From an uncultured Clostridia bacterium (lineage in GTDB: Bacteria > Bacillota > Clostridia > Oscillospirales > Oscillospiraceae): a stretch of 10,171 nt of DNA. Shown piece by piece: positions 6,405 through 10,171 of this stretch. The notes beneath the pieces were generated by a model. That model had not been told where the DNA came from and did not search any database. It saw only the letters and a program-made list of their open reading frames with translations. The DNA lies in assembly GCA_945946745.1 (NCBI GenBank), contig CAMEWZ010000055.1:1-10171 (forward strand), in the 5' to 3' direction. Made by a program: the position numbers and the translations under genes. How positions within the stretch are numbered: the stretch's first letter is position 1; each line of letters begins with the position of its first letter.

Positions 6405-9140
6405 TTACCACGCAATGCCGCCGTCCTCGCTCCAATCGTCATCGACGATTCCCCCGCTGGGATCCTCCTCCGCGGGAAGATTCCCCTCGTAATCCGTCCA
6501 AGCCTGCTGGCTGTGCACCGGACAGGTGATATAGGGGGAATCGGAGCCATTGTTGGCGTTGCCGTAAAATCCGTGCCAGCCGCCCTCTCCCAGATAATAC
6601 ACATAGCCGTCCATGCTGTAAACATCATTTAAGCCTACGCCACGGGCGCTGCGGATCTCCTCGACCTCCTCCTCGGTCAGCTTGACCAGGGAGCGGGTCT
6701 GAAGCTCCGCGTCGGGGAACATCGAGCAGTATTCCGTGGCGATCCCGCCGCCGGTAACGCAGTATTCCACTTGAACATGCTTATCACAGGTTTCCGTGGG
6801 TTCATCGCCGGGATAGACGTTGACGTAAACCACCCGCTCAATGCCCCGGGCATCGTTGCGGCAGGCGTCCGTTGCCAGCTTGCCGGAATCCAGGCAAATT
6901 GCCACCGTGCGGAAGGCGTTGCCATTGTACAGCGGCTCGTTGGACAGCCCCTCATGGATGGGCTGCATGACCTTGCGCCACAGAACCGCCGCCGGGTTGG
7001 CTGTCGAAATGTTGATCTGCTCGGGCTGGTCATAGCCTACCCAGACCGCCGCCGTGTAGTGGCTGGTATAGCCGCAGAACCAGCGGTCACGGTTGCTGGA
7101 GGTGGTGCCGGTCTTGCCGGCGATGGTCTGCCCGCCGAAGATGGCCGCGCCGCCGGTGCCGTAATTGGCGGCGTTGTACAGGCAGTAATTCATATAATTG
7201 ACGGTTTTTTCGCTGAGAATCTGCCGGGAGTCCTGGGTGTTGTCCACCACCAGCTGGCCGTCGCTGTTATAGACTTTCGTATACAGCCGCGGCTCCCGAT
7301 AGACACCGTTGTTGGCAAAGGTGGCATAGGCGGCGGACATCTCCTGCACCGTAGCGCCTACCGTCAGCGCGCCCAATGCCAAAGGCGCCTGGCCCACGTC
7401 AGACTTGATCTCTCCATCCGCCGCCGCGTAGGCTTCCACCAGATGGTTTAGGCCAAAGTTATACTTGGCGAAGCTGTAGGCATACTCCGCGCCGATGGCG
7501 TTCAGCGTCCGCACCGAGATGGTGTTGACCGAGGACACAATGCCCTGGTAAACGGTTCTGGCGTACTGGTACTGCCGGTTGTCGTTTTTGGGCCAGTTGC
7601 CGTCGGCATAGGTAACCGGCAGGTCTTTAAAGACCGTGGCCGGGGTGACCTGGCCGGATTCAAAGGCCGGCGCGTAGACAGAAATCGGCTTCTGGGAAGA
7701 ACCGGTCTGAAGCTTGGCCTGGGTTGCCCGGTGGTAGCCCAGGAAGGTGGTCTTCTCTCCCACGCCGCCGGCCAGAGCCACAACATCGCCGGTGCGGTTA
7801 TCGATGACCACGATGGCGGACTGAAGCTGCTGGGCGCTGTTGGTTTTGGGGAGGTTGTCCAGGTTGCTGTAAATGGCGTCCACCTGGTTCTGCACGCTCA
7901 TATCCAGAGTGGTGTAGATGTGGTAGCCGCCCTTCTGGATCCGGTTCAGATAAATATCCCGGGCATCCTTATTCAGATCGTCCCAGTTTTTCCCGTCCTG
8001 CTGGGCAAGATACGAGGCAAAATCCATGATGACCGCGTCCACAAACCAGGAGTAAATCTGCTGAGAGGCGCTGGTGGTCACGGAGGTCATGCTTCCGCAG
8101 ACGGGACAGTAAAACACGCCGTCGCCGCCGTCGGTAAAGCTACTGCGGATGCCCTCGTAGCCGCAGGCGCTGTTTTCGCAGACCGTCCAGCGATCCTCAT
8201 CGGCGATGCCCTTCTTGAACACCATCTCCTGGCTGACCGCTTCTTCATATTCCGCATCTGTTAGGTAGCCCTGGCTGTGCATCTCGCTGAGGACATTGAG
8301 CTGGCGGTAACGGTTCCGTCCGGCGCCGTCCCGCTCCTCGCCCTTGTACAGATAGACCCGCTCAGAATAGGGGCTGAAAATGGAGGGGTTGTTGGTAATG
8401 CTGATTAAGGAAGCGCATTCCGCCGGAGTCAGGCTTTGCAGCTCCTTACCAAAGTAATAGGCCGCAGCGCTTTTCACGCCGTAGCAGCCGCCGCCCAGAA
8501 AGATCTCATTGAGGTAATACTCCATGATCAGATCCTTGTCGTACTCCCGCTCAAACAGCTGGGCACGGAAGATCTCCATGACCTTTCTCTGAACCGTGAC
8601 GGATTTCTCGTTTGTGTGATTCTTGATAAACTGCTGGGTGATGGTGGAGCCGCCAAACTGGCTGTCGCCGCCGAAGAACATATTGAGACAGGCCTTCACC
8701 GTGGTGATCCAGTCCACACCCTGGTGCTCATAGAAGCGCTTATCCTCAATGGACACCGCCGCGTCTACCAGCGCCTGGGGAATTTCATCCAGAGACGCCC
8801 ACTGGCGATCCGTGGTGGTATAAATCTGCTGGAGCTGCTGAATATCTCCGTTCTTATCTACATAATAAAGGAAAGAGGTACGCTCCAGATCGTAATCCTC
8901 CAGCGACCAGTCCGCCGCGTCGGCCAGAATATCATCCTGAAGATAATCCCCCAGCGTGCCGATAAATACCGTGCCGCAGATCAACACGATCAGCAGCACC
9001 GTGGCCGCCGCGCCAATGGCGATCTTCACCAGGGACAGTGCAAAAGACACCGCACCATAGCCAAGCTTAATCAGCCAGTGCGGATTCCACTCCTGCCGGG
9101 GCTTCTTCATTCTCCTTCTCTTTTTCTTTTCATTTTCCAT
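6405..9140 (-). CDS. Class A penicillin-binding protein (PBP1A-type, GT51 glycosyltransferase + transpeptidase)
   Basis: Bifunctional peptidoglycan synthase that polymerises lipid II and cross-links stem peptides outside the membrane. The 911 residues begin with a basic cytoplasmic tail (KKKRRRMKK) and one membrane span at about 36-60. GT51 motifs follow: catalytic E132 in EDKRFYEHQG, FGGSTITQQ (162-170), RKVMEI with E189, and EYYLNEIFLG. The transpeptidase has the S481-x-x-K484 nucleophile motif, S537-V-N539 and K676-T-G678. Between the two domains is a Cys4 cluster, C321-x4-C326 and C345-x2-C348, that looks like a small zinc ribbon. The last 165 residues hold six more cysteines. The ATG at 9140 has GGAGG 8 bases upstream. 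An in-frame ATG at 9224 would lie almost on the transcription start. It is first gene of the minus-strand cluster. Family certain; the exact paralogue name (ponA/pbpF/mrcA) is not. Confidence 0.95.
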   Translation of the reverse strand: MENEKKKRRRMKKPRQEWNPHWLIKLGYGAVSFALSLVKIAIGAAATVLLIVLICGTVFIGTLGDYLQDDILADAADWSLEDYDLERTSFLYYVDKNGDIQQLQQIYTTTDRQWASLDEIPQALVDAAVSIEDKRFYEHQGVDWITTVKACLNMFFGGDSQFGGSTITQQFIKNHTNEKSVTVQRKVMEIFRAQLFEREYDKDLIMEYYLNEIFLGGGCYGVKSAAAYYFGKELQSLTPAECASLISITNNPSIFSPYSERVYLYKGEERDGAGRNRYRQLNVLSEMHSQGYLTDAEYEEAVSQEMVFKKGIADEDRWTVCENSACGYEGIRSSFTDGGDGVFYCPVCGSMTSVTTSASQQIYSWFVDAVIMDFASYLAQQDGKNWDDLNKDARDIYLNRIQKGGYHIYTTLDMSVQNQVDAIYSNLDNLPKTNSAQQLQSAIVVIDNRTGDVVALAGGVGEKTTFLGYHRATQAKLQTGSSQKPISVYAPAFESGQVTPATVFKDLPVTYADGNWPKNDNRQYQYARTVYQGIVSSVNTISVRTLNAIGAEYAYSFAKYNFGLNHLVEAYAAADGEIKSDVGQAPLALGALTVGATVQEMSAAYATFANNGVYREPRLYTKVYNSDGQLVVDNTQDSRQILSEKTVNYMNYCLYNAANYGTGGAAIFGGQTIAGKTGTTSSNRDRWFCGYTSHYTAAVWVGYDQPEQINISTANPAAVLWRKVMQPIHEGLSNEPLYNGNAFRTVAICLDSGKLATDACRNDARGIERVVYVNVYPGDEPTETCDKHVQVEYCVTGGGIATEYCSMFPDAELQTRSLVKLTEEEVEEIRSARGVGLNDVYSMDGYVYYLGEGGWHGFYGNANNGSDSPYITCPVHSQQAWTDYEGNLPAEEDPSGGIVDDDWSEDGGIAW

Positions 9141-9234
9141 AGGGGCAACCTCCAAAGAACACCGGCCAAAGCCGGGAATCCATCCAATATACCCGCCCTG
9201 CGCGCTGCCGGGTGGACATAGCAATACGAATATG

Positions 9235-9243
9235 ATTATAGCA
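9235..9243 (-). promoter_or_regulatory. Promoter of the PBP gene (extended -10)
   Basis: Read on the minus strand, TGCTATAAT (9243 down to 9235) is a perfect TATAAT with an extended TGn. The -35 region about 17 bases upstream is poor (TTTCGT-like), so the extended element probably compensates. Transcription would begin near 9228, giving a leader of about 88 bases to the ATG at 9140. It faces away from the small plus-strand gene, making 9141-9327 a divergent regulatory region. Confidence 0.65.
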
Positions 9244-9250
9244 TACCCAA

Positions 9251-9278
9251 TTGCAAAACGAAAGCCCCAATTTATTAA
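9251..9278 (+). promoter_or_regulatory. Candidate promoter of the 74-residue protein gene
   Basis: TTGCAA (9251-9256) and TATTAA (9273-9278) are 16 bases apart in an AT-rich stretch. Neither hexamer is perfect, and an overlapping ATTAAT at 17 bases is equally possible. It would give a leader of about 40 bases. Weak, sequence-only call. Confidence 0.35.
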
Positions 9279-9304
9279 TAATCCTTAAAATCTAGGAAAC
9301 ACTA

Positions 9305-9317
9305 CCTCCAAAGGAGG
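9305..9317 (+). promoter_or_regulatory. Ribosome site within a small hairpin
   Basis: CCTCC (9305-9309), AAA, GGAGG (9313-9317) form a perfect 5-bp inverted repeat with a 3-base loop. The right arm is the ribosome site of the gene starting at 9328, 10 bases before the ATG. If the hairpin forms in the mRNA, it would hide the site. Confidence 0.5.
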
Positions 9318-9327
9318 CACTGAAACC

Positions 9328-9552
9328 ATGAAACGAGGCAAAAGACTGACCGCCATTGCGCTGCTGTATGTGGTGCTGGGAACCTGGAAGGGATATGTGG
9401 CGCTTTTTGACCAGGGGGCGTCGGAGCCAAGGCAGGTTTTTCCCTATACCGCCGCGTCCCTGCCCCCCGCCGACCAGGCAGCCCTGGAAAAGGGCATCGT
9501 CATCCGCAATGAACGGGATCTGAAACAGCTGCTGGAAGATTACCTGTCCTAG
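9328..9552 (+). CDS. Small single-span protein, possible BofC C-terminal-domain-like
   Basis: The 74-residue product starts with a positively charged end (MKRGKR) and a hydrophobic stretch at about 7-27, which should act as an uncleaved signal anchor. About 47 residues would then lie outside the membrane. The C-terminal part, with a Leu-x-Lys-Gly-Ile core (LEKGIVI) followed by an acidic LLEDYLS end, reminds me of the C-terminal domain of BofC. BofC is a forespore protein that restrains SpoIVB in sigma-K control. This similarity is from memory and needs a profile search; there is no N-terminal BofC domain here. The ATG is fixed by a strong AAGGAGG 10 bases upstream. It is transcribed away from the PBP gene. 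Real gene likely, function uncertain. Confidence 0.75.
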   Translation: MKRGKRLTAIALLYVVLGTWKGYVALFDQGASEPRQVFPYTAASLPPADQAALEKGIVIRNERDLKQLLEDYLS

Positions 9553-9595
9553 CTTGACTCTGTCAAGTGGTATTTCCGAAAAAATTCCTTTCGGA
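9553..9595 (+). terminator. Two short hairpins after the 74-residue protein gene (possible terminator)
   Basis: CTTGAC-TCT-GTCAAG (9553-9567) begins at the base after the stop codon. A second inverted repeat, TCCGAAA/TTTCGGA (9575-9581 and 9589-9595, 7-base loop), follows. Neither has a good run of T on the plus strand, so intrinsic termination is only possible, not clear. Confidence 0.35.
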
Positions 9596-9614
9596 TTCTG
9601 TACAAAATTCCCTC

Positions 9615-9643
9615 TTGATTTTCCTACCCATAGGCTGTAGAAT
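9615..9643 (+). promoter_or_regulatory. Promoter of the DUF1292 gene (sigma-A type)
   Basis: TTGATT (9615-9620) and TAGAAT (9638-9643) are exactly 17 bases apart, each differing from consensus at one or two places. Transcription would start near 9650, about 27 bases before the ATG at 9677. This may also drive the 6S RNA downstream, since no good promoter is visible directly before it. Confidence 0.65.
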
Positions 9644-9676
9644 AGAGCCATGCAAAGTTAGCGGAGGATACATGGT

Positions 9677-9952
9677 ATGGATGCATACGGCTCTGATTTC
9701 ATCACCATCAGCGATGACGACGGCAAAGACTATGAGCTGGAAGTATTGAGCACGCTGGAATACAACGGTGAAACCTATCTGGCTGTGGTTCCCGCGGAGG
9801 AAAGCCAGGACGAACTGGAGCTGGAAGTCAGCATTCTCAAGTCCGTGGAAGAAGATGGCGAGCCTTATCTGTGCGCCATCGAGGACGAAGCGGAGCTGGA
9901 AGCCGTCTACAGTCTCTTGATGGACTCCCTCTATGAGGAGGACGCGGAATAA
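9677..9952 (+). CDS. DUF1292 family protein (YrzB-like)
   Basis: A 91-residue, strongly acidic cytoplasmic protein with the layout of the DUF1292 family. It opens with DFITISDDDGKDYELEVL, continues with LEYNGETYLAVVP, and after an acidic central part has EPYLCAIEDEAELEAVYSLL near the end. Members are small beta-rich proteins of unknown function, very common in Firmicutes and often near alaS/yrrK-type genes. No such neighbours are seen here. The start at 9677 has GGAGG (9663-9667) 9 bases upstream. An ATG at 9672 is in another frame. A promoter with 17-base spacing lies just upstream. The 6S RNA gene follows after about 25 bases. Family assignment is confident; function unknown. Confidence 0.9.
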   Translation: MDAYGSDFITISDDDGKDYELEVLSTLEYNGETYLAVVPAEESQDELELEVSILKSVEEDGEPYLCAIEDEAELEAVYSLLMDSLYEEDAE

Positions 9953-9978
9953 GCCGCATTCCATTTTCATTGTTTTTT
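9946..9978 (+). terminator. Weak possible terminator overlapping the DUF1292 stop
   Basis: GGAAT (9946-9950) and ATTCC (9958-9962) can form a 5-bp stem around a 7-base loop that includes the stop codon. TTTT and then a run of six T (9973-9978) follow, but the T run is about 10 bases away, so termination would be inefficient at best. The T run also borders the 5' strand of the 6S RNA closing stem. Confidence 0.25.
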
Positions 9979-10170
9979 CCTGCTTGGTGCGTAGCGTGTC
10001 CTTTTGGACCCACATTTTTCAATCGGGACGTTAGACTTCCCGGCCTGTTTGCAGACCTCCCGCCGCCGCATTGACGGATGGTGGACGCTGGGAGCAGTGA
10101 TGGTCGGGAGCGGCAACCCACCTGCCTTTTCGTGCAGGTCATAATCGGATGCGTTACGGCTAAAGCGGGG
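9978..10170 (+). ncRNA. ssrS: 6S RNA (SsrS)
   Basis: About 193 bases fold as one long rod, the shape by which 6S RNA mimics an open promoter and binds the sigma-A RNA polymerase holoenzyme. The terminal stem pairs 9978-9985 with 10163-10170. After a small internal loop, 9990-10001 pairs with 10147-10158 (12 bp including wobbles). An unpaired central region follows, with a hairpin ACCTGC/GCAGGT (10119-10124 and 10133-10138) on its 3' side. Inner stems pair 10036-10045 with 10102-10110 and 10057-10061 with 10090-10094. The apical stem is 10063-10067 with 10080-10084. Several pairs are G-U on this strand and would be A-C mismatches on the other, which fixes the plus strand. ACCTCCC, GGTCGGGAG and GGCAACCCACC resemble clostridial 6S RNAs as I remember them. 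Exact ends are estimated from the stem. It may share the DUF1292 transcript. Confidence 0.82.
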
Positions 10171-10171
10171 T

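Noticed and set aside
6379..6435. Extended start of the methyltransferase at 6435
   Set aside because: It would overlap the PBP stop and adds residues unlike the family; the ATG at 6378 has AGGAG at good distance.
9141..9224. N-terminal extension of the PBP to an ATG at 9224
   Set aside because: It lies only a few bases after the predicted transcription start and lacks a ribosome site; the ATG at 9140 has GGAGG and the usual basic tail plus membrane span.
9292..9651. Minus-strand open frame of 119 codons opposite the 74-residue gene
   Set aside because: It covers the intergenic promoter and hairpins, has no ribosome site, and the plus-strand gene has a strong one.
9837..10142. Minus-strand open frame of 101 codons across the DUF1292 end and the 6S RNA
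   Set aside because: Arg/Pro-rich product without a ribosome site; the region is explained by the RNA fold and DUF1292.

Overview
The window looks like chromosomal DNA from a GC-rich anaerobic Firmicute of the Clostridia, most likely an Oscillospiraceae/Ruminococcaceae-type gut bacterium. The evidence is strong GGAGG-type ribosome sites, TTG starts, an EcfA1-EcfA2-EcfT-TruA block, a class A penicillin-binding protein, a zinc-finger Clp ATPase, a DUF1292 protein and a Firmicutes-like 6S RNA. No phage, transposon or CRISPR signal was seen, and the species is not identified.

Layout: seven closely packed genes run on the minus strand from about 9240 down to 1. In transcription order they are a class A penicillin-binding protein, a class I SAM-dependent methyltransferase of the RlmI/RlmK type, ecfA1, ecfA2, ecfT, truA and a ClpE/ClpC-like ATPase cut by the left window edge. 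Gaps run from an 8-base overlap (ecfA2/ecfT) to 27 bases, except for 113 bases in front of the Clp gene. That gap carries an extended -10 promoter inside a symmetric dyad, so the Clp gene probably has its own control as well as readthrough.

To the right of a divergent intergenic region (9141-9327), two small plus-strand genes follow: a 74-residue single-span protein with a BofC C-terminal-like end, and a 91-residue acidic DUF1292 protein. About 25 bases after the DUF1292 gene, the last 195 bases fold into a rod with a closed terminal stem, a central bubble and an apical stem. I read this as 6S RNA (ssrS).

Functionally the window is mostly housekeeping: cell wall synthesis (PBP), RNA modification (methyltransferase, TruA), vitamin/metal uptake energising module (EcfA1A2T, with no substrate-binding S component in the window, as in group II ECF systems), protein quality control (Clp) and global transcription control (6S RNA). 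I found no clear new system. The points most worth a second look are the Cys4 motif inside the extracytoplasmic part of the PBP, the dyad operator at the Clp promoter, the 6S RNA next to DUF1292, and the ecf-truA block outside its usual ribosomal-protein context.
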